Source of the DNA: Nostoc sp. C052
Lineage (GTDB): Bacteria > Cyanobacteriota > Cyanobacteriia > Cyanobacteriales > Nostocaceae
Reading direction: 5' to 3'
DNA length: 64,000 nt
NCBI RefSeq assembly: GCF_013393905.1
Contig: NZ_CP040272.1
Coordinates: 5,080,001 to 5,144,000 of the forward strand
Shown here: positions 54,425 to 63,099 of the stretch, in pieces
Layout of the letters: the number at the start of each line of letters is the position of its first letter
Numbering within the stretch: position 1 is the first letter of the stretch
Notes under the pieces: model-generated
Told to the model about the DNA's origin: nothing
Databases searched by the model: none
What the model saw: only the letters and a program-made list of their open reading frames with translations
Translations under genes and position numbers: made by a program

Positions 54425-55518
54425 TAAGGCTGTTGGCGTATCCTTTGCCAAACAGTAAAACCCAAAAGAATAATAATACTACTGGCAGTAGCCACCATTA
54501 CAGCCAAACTCATACCTTGTATTCTCATCGCCAGCAAGTTGAAAACTAGGGTAATTGACCAAAGGGTGAACGCAGCATGGCGCTGGGATAGTCCCCAAGC
54601 AAGTAAGCGGTGGTGCAGGTGGTCTTTGCCAGGAGTACTCAGAGGGTTATTTCCTGCTAGTAGCCGCCGCACAAATACTTGAGTTGTATCTAGCACCGGT
54701 AACAACAAAAATAAAACCGTAGGAATTAAGGCATAAACTGTGTTTTGTTGCAGTTTACCTAAAATACTAGTTGCTGCCAGCACATAGCCAAAAAAGTATG
54801 CTCCGGCATCACCCATAATAATTCGTGACGGATGGAAATTATGACGTAAAAAGCCCAATGCAGCACCTCCCAAGGCTGCAAGTACCAAAATTGCCGCTGC
54901 ACGATTGTTAAATTGGGCTGCAACTGCCAACAAACTCATGGCAGTAATAAAGCTGATTCCTCCTGCCAAACCATCCATACCATCCATCAAGTTGATGGCA
55001 TTGGTAATTCCTACTACCCATAGTACTGTGAGCAGTATGGACAGGAACGAGTCGATGGGAGTGCCAAATAGGACTTTAACACTGATACCATTAGCTACCA
55101 GTAATAGTGCCGTAACAATTTGCGCCCATAATCGCACAGACGGCGGTAAGCCGAACTGATCGTCAATAAAGCCTACAAGAACTAATATCGAACCTCCCAA
55201 CAGAATAGTTAGCACTTGAGCTAATACAGTTTGGAGTTCGATCGGTCGTAAAAGGCTAGCTAATACCAGCGCGGCAATCACACCCGCGTAGATAGCCAGC
55301 CCCCCAGCATTGGGTAAAGGTTCTCGGTTTAGTCGCCGGGCGTTTGGTTGGTCAGCCCAACCTACCCGCAAGGCGAATTTGCGTACTGTCGGAATTAAAC
55401 GCCAAGTTACAACCCAAGCCAAGAGGAACGTAAATACTACTGCCAACCAGCCGGTGCCGCCAGGGTCGGCAATACCGAGGTACTTAAGGGAGTTCTCTAG
55501 ATTCATCTCCCAATTCAA
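54424..55518 (-). CDS. MraY/WecA-family UDP-sugar:polyprenyl-phosphate sugar-1-P transferase
   Basis: A 364-residue polytopic membrane protein with about ten hydrophobic helices. Hallmarks: GWADQPNARRLNREPLPNAG near the N-terminus, VLVGFIDDQFGLPPSVRLWA (Asp motif), ITNAINLMDGMDGLAGGISF and FLRHNFHPSRIIMGDAGAYF, then DHLHHRLLAWGLSQRHA. The HLHHRL and NxMDGxDGLA pattern points to the WecA/TagO branch, which attaches GlcNAc-1-P or a similar sugar to undecaprenyl phosphate, rather than MraY. It may begin lipopolysaccharide or exopolysaccharide synthesis. Confidence 0.88.
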   Translation of the reverse strand: MNWEMNLENSLKYLGIADPGGTGWLAVVFTFLLAWVVTWRLIPTVRKFALRVGWADQPNARRLNREPLPNAGGLAIYAGVIAALVLASLLRPIELQTVLAQVLTILLGGSILVLVGFIDDQFGLPPSVRLWAQIVTALLLVANGISVKVLFGTPIDSFLSILLTVLWVVGITNAINLMDGMDGLAGGISFITAMSLLAVAAQFNNRAAAILVLAALGGAALGFLRHNFHPSRIIMGDAGAYFFGYVLAATSILGKLQQNTVYALIPTVLFLLLPVLDTTQVFVRRLLAGNNPLSTPGKDHLHHRLLAWGLSQRHAAFTLWSITLVFNLLAMRIQGMSLAVMVATASSIIILLGFTVWQRIRQQP

Positions 55519-55605
55519 GCATTACTGCCAGTATCTAATATGAGCATCACCTGTATATTAATCAATTTTTTTTATTTCCATTTGTAACTTGAGCCGCTTG
55601 AGAGA

Positions 55606-55632
55606 TTAGCACTCTGGCGCTGTGAGTGCTAA
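55606..55632 (+). promoter_or_regulatory. CIRCE operator (HrcA site)
   Basis: A perfect TTAGCACTC-N9-GAGTGCTAA lies 33 bp before the groEL start. HrcA repressor binds CIRCE and releases it upon heat stress. There is no groES gene between, so it controls groEL alone. Confidence 0.97.
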
Positions 55633-55664
55633 ATTGTCTAATGGAAGCGCTGGAGAAATGAAAC

Positions 55665-57338
55665 ATGGCGAAAATTATTGCATTTGACGAGGAATCTCGG
55701 CGAGCTCTAGAAAGGGGTGTTAACGCCCTTGCCGATGCCGTAAAAATCACCTTGGGGCCTAAAGGTCGCAATGTTCTTTTAGAGAAAAAATTTGGCGCAC
55801 CTCAAATTGTCAACGATGGTATCACTGTTGCCAAGGAAATTGAATTAGAAGATCCTTTGGAAAATACTGGTGCAAGACTCATCCAAGAAGTGGCCTCAAA
55901 AACTAAAGATGTCGCTGGAGATGGGACAACCACCGCCACCGTTTTAGCACAAGCCTTGATTAGAGAAGGTTTGAAGAACGTCGCGGCTGGTAGTAACCCT
56001 GTTAGCTTGAGACGCGGGATCGACAAAACTATTGAGGCATTGGTACTAGAAATTGCCAAGATAGCCAAGCCAGTAGAAGGAAGTGCGATCGCTCAAGTTG
56101 CTACTGTCTCTGCTGGTAACGATGAAGAAGTTGGCCAAATGTTAGCTCAAGCAATGGAAAAAGTCACCAAAGATGGTGTAATTACCGTTGAAGAATCCAA
56201 ATCCCTAACCACCGAACTAGAAGTAGTTGAGGGGATGCAGATTGACAGGGGTTATATTTCTCCCTACTTCGTCACCAACAACGAGCGGCAAATCGTCGAA
56301 TTTGAAAATGCCCGCATTTTAGTGACAGATAAAAAAATCGGCAGCATCCAAGATTTAGTACCGATTTTGGAAAAAGTTGCCCGTTCTGGTCAGCCCTTGC
56401 TGATCATCGCTGAAGATGTTGAAGGTGATGCTTTGGCAACTTTAGTAGTCAACAAAGCGCGGGGTGTACTAGCCGTAGCTGCCATTAAAGCACCTGGATT
56501 TGGCGATCGCCGCAAAGCTTTGTTAGAAGATATTGCGATTCTCACCGATGGACAGTTGATTTCGGAAGAAATTGGCTTAAGTTTGGACACCGCTTCTTTA
56601 GAAGCGCTGGGAACTGCCCGCAAAATCACCATTGACAAAGAAAGCACCACAATTGTCGCTGGTAGTGTTACCAAGCCAGAGGTACAAAAGCGGATTGGTC
56701 AAATTCGCAGACAGTTAGAAGAAACTGATTCTGAGTACGATCAAGAAAAACTGCAAGAACGCATCGCCAAGCTCGCTGGCGGCGTGGCAGTGATTAAAGT
56801 GGGTGCAGCAACCGAAACCGAACTCAAAGACCGTAAGCTGCGGATTGAGGACGCGCTCAACGCTACTAAAGCTGCTGTGGAAGAAGGTATTGTTCCTGGT
56901 GGTGGGACAACCTTAATTCACTTAGCTAAGGCAGTAGAAGCGATTAAAAAGACCTTACAAAATGACGAAGAAAGAATTGGGGCTGATATTGTCGAACGAG
57001 CGCTAGAAGCCCCCTTGCGCCAAATAGCAGACAACGCTGGTGCTGAAGGTTCTGTAATCGTCTCGAAAGTCCGGGATAGCGAATTTAACATTGGCTACAA
57101 CGCCGCTACTGGCGAATTTGAAGACTTGATTGCTGCTGGTATTATCGACCCTGCCAAAGTCGTGCGTTCAGCTTTGCAAAACGCTGGCTCCATTGCTGGT
57201 TTGGTCTTAACCACCGAAGCGATCGTTGTTGAAAAGCCAGAGAAGAAATCCGCCGCTCCTGCCCCTGATATGGGCGGCATGGGTGGTATGGGCGGCATGG
57301 GCGGCATGGGTGGCATGGGCGGTATGGGCATGTTCTAA
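55665..57338 (+). CDS. groEL2: Chaperonin GroEL, monocistronic second copy
   Basis: A 557-residue chaperonin 60. It begins MAKIIAFDEESRRALERGVN and has ITLGPKGRNVLLEKKFGAP, AGDGTTTATVLAQALIREGL (ATP site), GAATETELKDRKLRIEDALN and VEEGIVPGGGTTLIHLAKAV. The C-terminal tail is a GGM repeat (GGMGGMGGMGGM...MF). It folds proteins in a double ring with GroES. There is no groES in the cluster, as for the second groEL (cpn60-2) of many cyanobacteria. It has a CIRCE operator upstream and a hairpin terminator after it. Confidence 0.97.
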   Translation: MAKIIAFDEESRRALERGVNALADAVKITLGPKGRNVLLEKKFGAPQIVNDGITVAKEIELEDPLENTGARLIQEVASKTKDVAGDGTTTATVLAQALIREGLKNVAAGSNPVSLRRGIDKTIEALVLEIAKIAKPVEGSAIAQVATVSAGNDEEVGQMLAQAMEKVTKDGVITVEESKSLTTELEVVEGMQIDRGYISPYFVTNNERQIVEFENARILVTDKKIGSIQDLVPILEKVARSGQPLLIIAEDVEGDALATLVVNKARGVLAVAAIKAPGFGDRRKALLEDIAILTDGQLISEEIGLSLDTASLEALGTARKITIDKESTTIVAGSVTKPEVQKRIGQIRRQLEETDSEYDQEKLQERIAKLAGGVAVIKVGAATETELKDRKLRIEDALNATKAAVEEGIVPGGGTTLIHLAKAVEAIKKTLQNDEERIGADIVERALEAPLRQIADNAGAEGSVIVSKVRDSEFNIGYNAATGEFEDLIAAGIIDPAKVVRSALQNAGSIAGLVLTTEAIVVEKPEKKSAAPAPDMGGMGGMGGMGGMGGMGGMGMF

Positions 57339-57370
57339 CTTCTGCTGACCCAGATAAATATTTTTTGAAG

Positions 57371-57401
57371 CAGTTTGTCTTGCCAAGGCAAACTGTTTTT
57401 T
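57371..57401 (+). terminator. Rho-independent terminator of groEL2
   Basis: CAGTTTG (57371-57377) pairs with CAAACTG (57389-57395), with inner CTT/AAG pairs, followed by six T. It lies about 33 bp after the groEL stop. Confidence 0.8.
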
Positions 57402-57717
57402 ATATCTATCATTGCTGATTCAGGAGCAATATGTTATCTGTATTGCTGGGAAGTAGCTGGGCATAAATAAAAATAATCATCATAGTTATCAGTAATTAGT
57501 CGTGAGTACAACTGACCACTAAAAAAATGCCGATTTCTAAATTACCAAACCTCAATAATTCCTGAATCTAAAAATTACAGTCTTTGTATTAATTTTTGTA
57601 ATATTAATAGTAAAAGCTGAAATCAATCAAAACGTCTCTCGGATCACAGTCCAGTTGTTTTTACCAATGCCCAATGCCCAATTCCCAATGCCCCATGCCC
57701 AATGTAGGTAATATTGC
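57402..57717. other. Gap between groEL2 and corA
   Basis: AT-rich, with a CCCAATGCCCAATGCCCAAT-type tandem repeat at about 57668-57705 just before corA. There is no gene that I can support. Confidence 0.5.
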
Positions 57718-58860
57718 ATGGTACGAAAACTGCGTCGCCTTCCCAAAATAGCCACTAAGCGATATGAAGATGAGTTCCATCACCAACCAGGGACTTTACC
57801 AGGAACCATCATTATTGATGCAGACGCTCCGCTACCGATCATTTTCTTGATTGACTATAACCAAGCCAATTTCACTCGCGAACAAATAGCAACTCCAGAG
57901 GAGTGTGTCTCATATCTGGAGATGGAATCAATTTCTTGGGTAGATGTACAAGGTTTAGGTAGTCAGGACATATTACAACGATTGGGTAATGTTTTTGAGT
58001 TACATCCTCTAGTTTTAGAAGATGTAGTCAATGTACCGGAGCGTCCCAAAACAGAGGATTATGAAGACCAATTGCTATTCATTGCCCGCATGGTAGTACC
58101 AAAGGAAAGAACATGTGGTTTTTACAGCGAGCAAGTAAGTTTGATATTAGGAAAAAATTATTTGTTGACAGTACAAGAAGAACCAGAACATGATTGCTTT
58201 GAAGGCGTGCGATCGCGGATTGAAAAAAACAAAGGTATCATCCGTAAACAGGGAGCGGATTATTTAGCTTATGCCCTGTTAGATGCAATTATTGATGGCT
58301 TTTTTCCAGTGCTGGAGCTTTATGGTGAGCGAATCGAAGAATTAGAAGAGGAGGTAATAGTCAGACCTACCCCACAAACACTACAAGATATTTATCAAAT
58401 TAGGCGAGAACTACTACAACTACGTCGTGCTATCTGGCCCCAGCGGGATGCAATTAATGCCTTAATTCGAGATGGCAGTGATTTGATTAGTGAAGACGTG
58501 CGAATCTACTTACGAGATTGTTATGACCATACGGTGCAAGTAATGGATATGGTGGAAACTTACCGAGAACTAGCATCTGGATTAATGGATGTGTACCTTT
58601 CGGCAGTAAGCAACAAAATGAATGAAATCATGAAGGTGCTAACGGTAGTTTCAACAATTTTTATTCCCCTGACTTTTGTCGCTGGAATATATGGTATGAA
58701 TTTCAATACTGAAAAATCGCCATATAATATGCCTGAGTTGAATTGGTATTGGGGTTATCCACTTTGCTGGGCAATAATGTTAGCGATCGCACTTGGTTTG
58801 CTATTCTTTTTTTGGCGACGAGGCTGGCTACAAAATTCTGTAGTAGCCAAGCGCAATTAA
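57718..58860 (+). CDS. corA: CorA-family Mg2+/Co2+ channel
   Basis: A 380-residue protein with a large cytoplasmic N-terminal domain (WVDVQGLGSQDILQRLGNVF, LHPLVLEDVVNVPERPKTED), a long stalk helix with LYGERIEELEEEVIVRPTPQ and two C-terminal transmembrane helices. The selectivity motif GMN is in VVSTIFIPLTFVAGIYGMNF, followed by the second helix GYPLCWAIMLAIALGLLFFF. It imports magnesium (and cobalt) as a pentamer. Confidence 0.95.
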   Translation: MVRKLRRLPKIATKRYEDEFHHQPGTLPGTIIIDADAPLPIIFLIDYNQANFTREQIATPEECVSYLEMESISWVDVQGLGSQDILQRLGNVFELHPLVLEDVVNVPERPKTEDYEDQLLFIARMVVPKERTCGFYSEQVSLILGKNYLLTVQEEPEHDCFEGVRSRIEKNKGIIRKQGADYLAYALLDAIIDGFFPVLELYGERIEELEEEVIVRPTPQTLQDIYQIRRELLQLRRAIWPQRDAINALIRDGSDLISEDVRIYLRDCYDHTVQVMDMVETYRELASGLMDVYLSAVSNKMNEIMKVLTVVSTIFIPLTFVAGIYGMNFNTEKSPYNMPELNWYWGYPLCWAIMLAIALGLLFFFWRRGWLQNSVVAKRN

Positions 58861-58926
58861 AAATTGCAGATGAGCAATAAGTCTGAATATATATTCATTA
58901 GCACCGGGAGTTAAGATTTTTGAGTT

Positions 58927-59625
58927 ATGAGGAGTAGCGACCAAAATTTAATAGTTTTGACGATTTATATTATCGGTGTCTCTTATGTTTTTAACCGCAT
59001 GATTGAATCCATCGATGATCAAATTAAGTTTGAGTTTAAGAAAGGAACCGTTGATGAGCAACTAAAAGAACAAAATCTCGACGATAAAATTGGAATTTCC
59101 TTTAAACTCAAAGCCTCATATCCAATTGACGATTTGAAAGATTTAGGAATTAGCATTGAAAATAAATCTGATAATGTTGCCGTATACGTTGACTGGGATA
59201 ACAGTTCTTTAGTAGTTGAACATAGCAAGCAATCGCGCCGCGTGATTCGGAAATCACCAGACTTAACCCGTGACTTGGCAGTACCCCAAAGTCCGAGCCT
59301 AATTGCTCCCAAGAAAACACTTTCGGAAACTGTGACAGCAGAAGATGTTTTCGAGCGCGATAAAGAAGCTGGAACCTATTCAGCAAAAAAACCATTAATT
59401 GATATCAATGGGCTACAAAAAGGGCAAAAAAAGTTGTACAACGACTTTCTTAACAGAAGAAAAGAGTTAGACTTTTCCCTGCAACTGGTGCTGAGGATAT
59501 CTGAAGTGCGTTTAGGTCTAGCCCCAGGTCGTGATTTTCCTCCCATTAGTATTATCAATTGTCCTTTCACAGTCAGGAAACTACCTTGGACTTACGCTCT
59601 ACCTTGGAATAAAAAAAAGCAATAG
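58927..59625 (+). CDS. Hypothetical membrane-anchored protein
   Basis: A 232-residue protein. A single N-terminal hydrophobic helix (NLIVLTIYIIGVSYVFNRMI) is followed by soluble beta-rich sequence: ISIENKSDNVAVYVDWDNSS, RRVIRKSPDLTRDLAVPQSP, and the end FTVRKLPWTYALPWNKKKQ. The Asn-x-Val-x-Val-x-Trp-Asp segment reads like an immunoglobulin-type strand pair. The family was not recognised. It ends 42 bp before rnpB. Confidence 0.68.
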   Translation: MRSSDQNLIVLTIYIIGVSYVFNRMIESIDDQIKFEFKKGTVDEQLKEQNLDDKIGISFKLKASYPIDDLKDLGISIENKSDNVAVYVDWDNSSLVVEHSKQSRRVIRKSPDLTRDLAVPQSPSLIAPKKTLSETVTAEDVFERDKEAGTYSAKKPLIDINGLQKGQKKLYNDFLNRRKELDFSLQLVLRISEVRLGLAPGRDFPPISIINCPFTVRKLPWTYALPWNKKKQ

Positions 59626-59666
59626 CAACCAGACACACTATGCCATCCAAGATTACACTGGATCTA

Positions 59667-60083
59667 AGGAGAGAGTAGGCGCAGGCGGTTGCAGATCAGT
59701 CTTAGTCACTGGTTTGAGGAAAGTCCGGGCTCCCGAAAGACCAAACTTGCTGGATAACGTCCAGTGCGAGCGATCGTGAGGATAGTGCCACAGAAAGATA
59801 CCGCCAGATCAATTAAAAATTAAAAATGTAAAATTAAAAATTGTTCATTTTACATTTTTAATTGCTCTGGTAAGGGTGCAAAGGTGCGGTAAGAGCGCAC
59901 CAGCAGTATCGAGAGGTGCTGGCTCGGTAAACCCCGGTTGGGAGCAAGGCGATAGGGACTATGGTTGGTCTTTTACCAGTTCCGCTCAATGAGAGCCGCT
60001 TGAGGCGTTTGGTAACAAACGTCCCAGATAGATAACTGCCCTCGCAAGAGAACAGAACCCGGCTTATGTCCTGCTCTCTCCCC
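59667..60083 (+). ncRNA. rnpB: RNase P RNA (rnpB) with AT-rich P12 extension
   Basis: The ends pair (GGAGAGAGTAGGC near 59668 with GTCCTGCTCTCTCC near 60068-60081, the P1 helix). Conserved core pieces are present: GAGGAAAGTCCGGGCTCC at about 59716, GATAGTGCCACAGAAAGATA at about 59780, GGTAAACCCCGGTTGGGAGC at about 59925 and CAGAACCCGGCTTATGTC at about 60053. Between 59810 and 59869 an AT-rich foldback (AATTAAAAATGTAAAA ... TTTTACATTTTTAATT) extends the P12 arm. RNase P RNA matures tRNA 5' ends. Confidence 0.95.
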
Positions 60084-60090
60084 TCTAATG

Positions 60091-60129
60091 GAGTATGAAC
60101 CTTTCACGGTTTGTACTCTATTATTTTTT
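60091..60129 (+). terminator. Terminator after rnpB
   Basis: GAGTATGAACC (60091-60101) pairs with GGTTTGTACTC (60108-60118), allowing two G-T pairs, followed by TATTATTTTTTG. Confidence 0.75.
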
Positions 60130-60172
60130 GTACGGGTTTTGTGCGATCGCTAATTCATCGCTAATTCATCAT

Positions 60173-60556
60173 TTAAAGCATTCCCAATATCTCTAATGCT
60201 GTATCCAGATGCCATTTAACTCGATAGAGTTCAAACAGTTTCTCTTGACTGTACCGTGCTGGATACTCTAGTTTCCTTCCCTCCATCGTCACCTTGAGTA
60301 ATGCTGACTGCTCTGGTGTCGGTGTTCCCATAGCTTCTAGTGTCGCTTCTAGCGCTTCTACTTGAGAGAACATGGGAGACTTCAATCCTTTATTTTCTGA
60401 CACTTGCTTGCAGGCTATAACAGAGAAGGTCAGAAGTGCGTTAATGTATGATGCCTTATCAGCAGGATTCCCTATTGCTTGGATGCCATACTGTATCAGA
60501 CATAAATCGCGTAACGCTCTCAAGCTTTTAACTTCTAATTCTGTGCGCGTAAACAT
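60173..60556 (-). CDS. Hypothetical protein with SAP-like N-terminal segment
   Basis: A 127-residue soluble helical protein. The first 45 residues (LRALRDLCLIQYGIQAIGNP, ADKASYINALLTF) match the SAP pattern L-x-x-L-x5-GI-x4-G-x-K-x-x-Y-I-x-x-L. SAP domains bind DNA. The rest is helical with no catalytic motif. Convergent with rnpB. The assignment is by pattern only. Confidence 0.6.
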   Translation of the reverse strand: MFTRTELEVKSLRALRDLCLIQYGIQAIGNPADKASYINALLTFSVIACKQVSENKGLKSPMFSQVEALEATLEAMGTPTPEQSALLKVTMEGRKLEYPARYSQEKLFELYRVKWHLDTALEILGML

Positions 60557-60684
60557 AAAATAGAGTTACCTCTTGTAAAAGTGGAAATCGGTGGGCAGCA
60601 AGTTTCTCAGGCTAAGATGCCCATCGATTTAACATTCTCCACTGATATACACGTGGAGAATAAATTTATTTGTATTTCTATACA

Positions 60685-60867
60685 ATGTCTAAAAATAAAG
60701 GTAATCCAGATAACTTAAAGCCATTCACCACGGACAGAGAACGACCATTAACTGAATATCTACATTTGCGTGTCACCAAAGAAATGAAGGAAGAAGTAAA
60801 AGCTAAAGACGATCCTCCTGAATTTTGCCGTCAAGCTATCCAAGAGAAGCTAGATAGAGAGAAGTAG
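60685..60867 (+). CDS. Small ribbon-helix-helix-like protein
   Basis: A 60-residue protein from ATG 60685; a TTG five codons upstream is also in frame. It has a hydrophilic N-terminus, then PLTEYLHLRVTKEMKEEVKA, KDDPPEFCRQAIQEKLDREK. A strand (YLHLRV) followed by two helices is the usual RHH form of plasmid CopG-like or phage regulators. It is divergent from the SAP-like gene across about 130 bp. Function is inferred. Confidence 0.6.
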   Translation: MSKNKGNPDNLKPFTTDRERPLTEYLHLRVTKEMKEEVKAKDDPPEFCRQAIQEKLDREK

Positions 60868-60981
60868 CAAAAAGTTGTTAGAGTAATAGTCCAAGAGATT
60901 TAGAGATATAAAATATATAGCTAGTTCCTCCCCTTCTGCTCCCCTTTCCCCTTCCCCTTGCCCCCTTCCCCTTATCATGTA

Positions 60982-61701
60982 ATGCCCCTTGCCTATCCAC
61001 GCCGTCAACGGCAACTCGAAAGTTTAGTCCAAAAATTAGGTTTATCGCTAGAAGCACCTATAAAGTGGGAACTACTGGATTTAGCGCTCACTCATCCCAC
61101 TGTTTCTGAGTCGGCAAATTACGAACAGCTGGAGTTTGTTGGCGATGCCGTGGTGCGCCTGGTGTCGGCTGTTGTGTTATGGGAAAATTATCCCGATTGT
61201 CCAGTAGGGGATTTTGCGGCAATTCGTTCGGTGTTGGTGAGCGATCGCATCCTCGCCCAATTGGCCAGAGTTTATGGTTTAGAATTATACTTACTAGTCG
61301 CTGGTAGTGCTACCGCTGATAAAGTTGGTCTAGAGTCACGACTGGCAGATGCTTTTGAAGCAGTTCTGGGTGCGCTTTACTTAAGTACTCAAAATCTGGA
61401 ACTGATTCGCTCTTGGCTAGATCCCCACTTCCACCAACTAGCAACAGAAATTCGCCTCGATCCTGCCAGACTTAATTACAAAGCTGCTCTCCAAGAATGG
61501 ACTCAGGCGCAATTTAAAGTTTTACCAGAATATCGGGTTGTAGAAGTCAGTCAACCGCACCGCAATCAAGAACGTTTTATGGCCGAAGTGTGGCTGCACG
61601 GAAACAAACTTGGAGAAGGTAAGGGGCGATCGATAAAAACTGCTGAACAAGCCGCAGCAAAGGTAGCTTTTTTAGCCATACCCAATCCGCAAAACCCCTG
61701 A
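60982..61701 (+). CDS. rnc: Ribonuclease III
   Basis: A protein of 239 residues from ATG 60982; an upstream TTG at 60958 sits in a C-rich repeat and is unlikely. The catalytic RNase III domain has ALTHPTVSESANYEQLEFVG, then DAVVRLVSAVVLWENYPDCP and LADAFEAVLGALYLSTQNLE (Asp, Glu). The double-stranded RNA-binding domain follows: NYKAALQEWTQAQFKVLPEY and SIKTAEQAAAKVAFLAI. It cuts structured RNA, including rRNA precursors. The motif is EQLEFVGDAV in place of the more common ERLEFLGDSV. Confidence 0.93.
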   Translation: MPLAYPRRQRQLESLVQKLGLSLEAPIKWELLDLALTHPTVSESANYEQLEFVGDAVVRLVSAVVLWENYPDCPVGDFAAIRSVLVSDRILAQLARVYGLELYLLVAGSATADKVGLESRLADAFEAVLGALYLSTQNLELIRSWLDPHFHQLATEIRLDPARLNYKAALQEWTQAQFKVLPEYRVVEVSQPHRNQERFMAEVWLHGNKLGEGKGRSIKTAEQAAAKVAFLAIPNPQNP

Positions 61702-61793
61702 ACTCAAAAGATTATAAATAAACTGATAATCAGTTGCTAGTCATTTGTTATTTAACTAATGACTAATGACTAATGACTAATGACTCATAAATA

Positions 61794-62861
61794 ATGACAA
61801 ACCAAATTAAAATTGCTGTCATCGGGGTTGGGCGTTGGGGAGTGCATCTGCTGCGGAATTTCTTAGCAGATCCCCAAGTAAGTGTAGTTGCGGTAGTAGA
61901 TCCCCACCCAGAACGATTAGCGGCGGTCAATCAGCAGTTTAACTTAGATGAAAGTGTAATATTAACAACTCAATGGCAAGATTTAAAGAAACTGCCAGAG
62001 TTGACAGGAGTAGCGATCGCAACTCCAGCTACCACCCACTATGCCTTAATTAAAGATTCTCTCCAAGAGGGATACCATGTTTTGGCAGAAAAACCCTTAA
62101 CTCTCAAAACAGTAGAATGTCGGGAACTTTGCCATTTAGCAGAGCAGCATCATTTAATACTCATGGTTGACCACACTTATTTATTTCACCCAGCAGTTGA
62201 GCGAGGCAAAACTGTAGTACAGGCGGGTAAATTAGGTGATTTACGCTATGGTTACGCTACCCGCACCCATTTAGGGCCTGTCCGCCAAGATGTTGATGCG
62301 CTCTGGGATTTAGCTATTCACGATATTGCTATATTTAACGCTTGGCTAGGTCAAATTCCTGTGAAAGTACAAGCAACAAGTACGGTGTGGTTGCAGGGGC
62401 AAGCCAATAGGGAAATAACCCACTCTCCATCTCAAGGTTTAGCTGATTTAGTATGGGTAACACTGACATACCCAGATGGCTTTCAAGCTTATATTCATTT
62501 GTGCTGGCTGAATTCTGATAAGCAGCGACGGCTGGGGATTGTAGGTAGCCTTGGTAGTTTGATTTTTGATGAAATGTTGCGATCGTCACCTCTAACCTTG
62601 CTACATGGAGAGTTTGAACAGCAGGGTAATCAATTTATTCCTGTAAATCAAAAGCAGGTGGTGCTGGAATTAGAGCCAGGGGAACCATTGCAGAAGGTTT
62701 GCTCCTCTTTTGTTGTCTCTATCCTCAACAATACTCCCTCAGAAGTTTCATCTGGGTGGGTAGGCACTGAGTTAGTAGAAATTCTTACTGCTCTAACAGC
62801 ATCTCTTGAGCAAGGTGGGAAACCTGTTTTTTTAAATGCTCATCAAGCATCAACAATATAG
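61794..62861 (+). CDS. Gfo/Idh/MocA family oxidoreductase
   Basis: A 355-residue protein. The NAD(P)-binding GVGRWGVHLLRNFLADPQ motif is near residue 11, then VVDPHPERLAAVNQQFN, GVAIATPATTHYALIKDSL and HVLAEKPLTLKTVECREL (catalytic Lys). The C-terminal domain has VDALWDLAIHDIAIFNAWLG with the family His. Members oxidise sugars or sugar nucleotides, some for glycan synthesis. The substrate is unknown. The start codon follows a TAATGACTAATGAC repeat. Confidence 0.9.
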   Translation: MTNQIKIAVIGVGRWGVHLLRNFLADPQVSVVAVVDPHPERLAAVNQQFNLDESVILTTQWQDLKKLPELTGVAIATPATTHYALIKDSLQEGYHVLAEKPLTLKTVECRELCHLAEQHHLILMVDHTYLFHPAVERGKTVVQAGKLGDLRYGYATRTHLGPVRQDVDALWDLAIHDIAIFNAWLGQIPVKVQATSTVWLQGQANREITHSPSQGLADLVWVTLTYPDGFQAYIHLCWLNSDKQRRLGIVGSLGSLIFDEMLRSSPLTLLHGEFEQQGNQFIPVNQKQVVLELEPGEPLQKVCSSFVVSILNNTPSEVSSGWVGTELVEILTALTASLEQGGKPVFLNAHQASTI

Positions 62862-62973
62862 CGGTTCTCATTCAGATGAGGTACAAAATTATATCGCAAG
62901 CTGTAAGGGCACGGCAGTGCCCATAGGTGTCAACTTAACGTGAAAACCAGCCTAGTACAAGCTTTTAGATATT

Positions 62974-63083
62974 ATCTCGTTCCCAGTCTCTGACTGGGAA
63001 TGCCATCCTAGAGGCTCCGCCTCTCCTACTGGCGGCAGAGCCGCTTTTGAGCAGCATTTCCAGCCTCCGGCTGGAAACGAGAT
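62974..63083. repeat. Dispersed CTCGTTCCCAG inverted-repeat element
   Basis: Imperfect ends match in inverted orientation (ATCTCGTTCCCAGTCTC and ATCTCGTTTCCAGCCGG). Internal hairpins include CAGTCTCTGACTG, AGAGGCTCCGCCTCT and CCAGCCTCCGGCTGG. It matches a repeat type I recall as widespread in Nostoc-group genomes. It lies just downstream of the histidine kinase stop codon. Confidence 0.7.
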
Positions 63084-63099
63084 TTGAACTGTCAAAAAA

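Noticed and set aside
55802..57331. Minus-strand ORFs across groEL, including a Pro/Met-rich one
   Set aside because: They are antisense shadows; the Pro/Met run mirrors the GGM tail.
59531..59779. 82-residue plus-strand ORF overlapping rnpB
   Set aside because: It runs from inside the upstream gene into the conserved RNase P RNA core and has no family resemblance.
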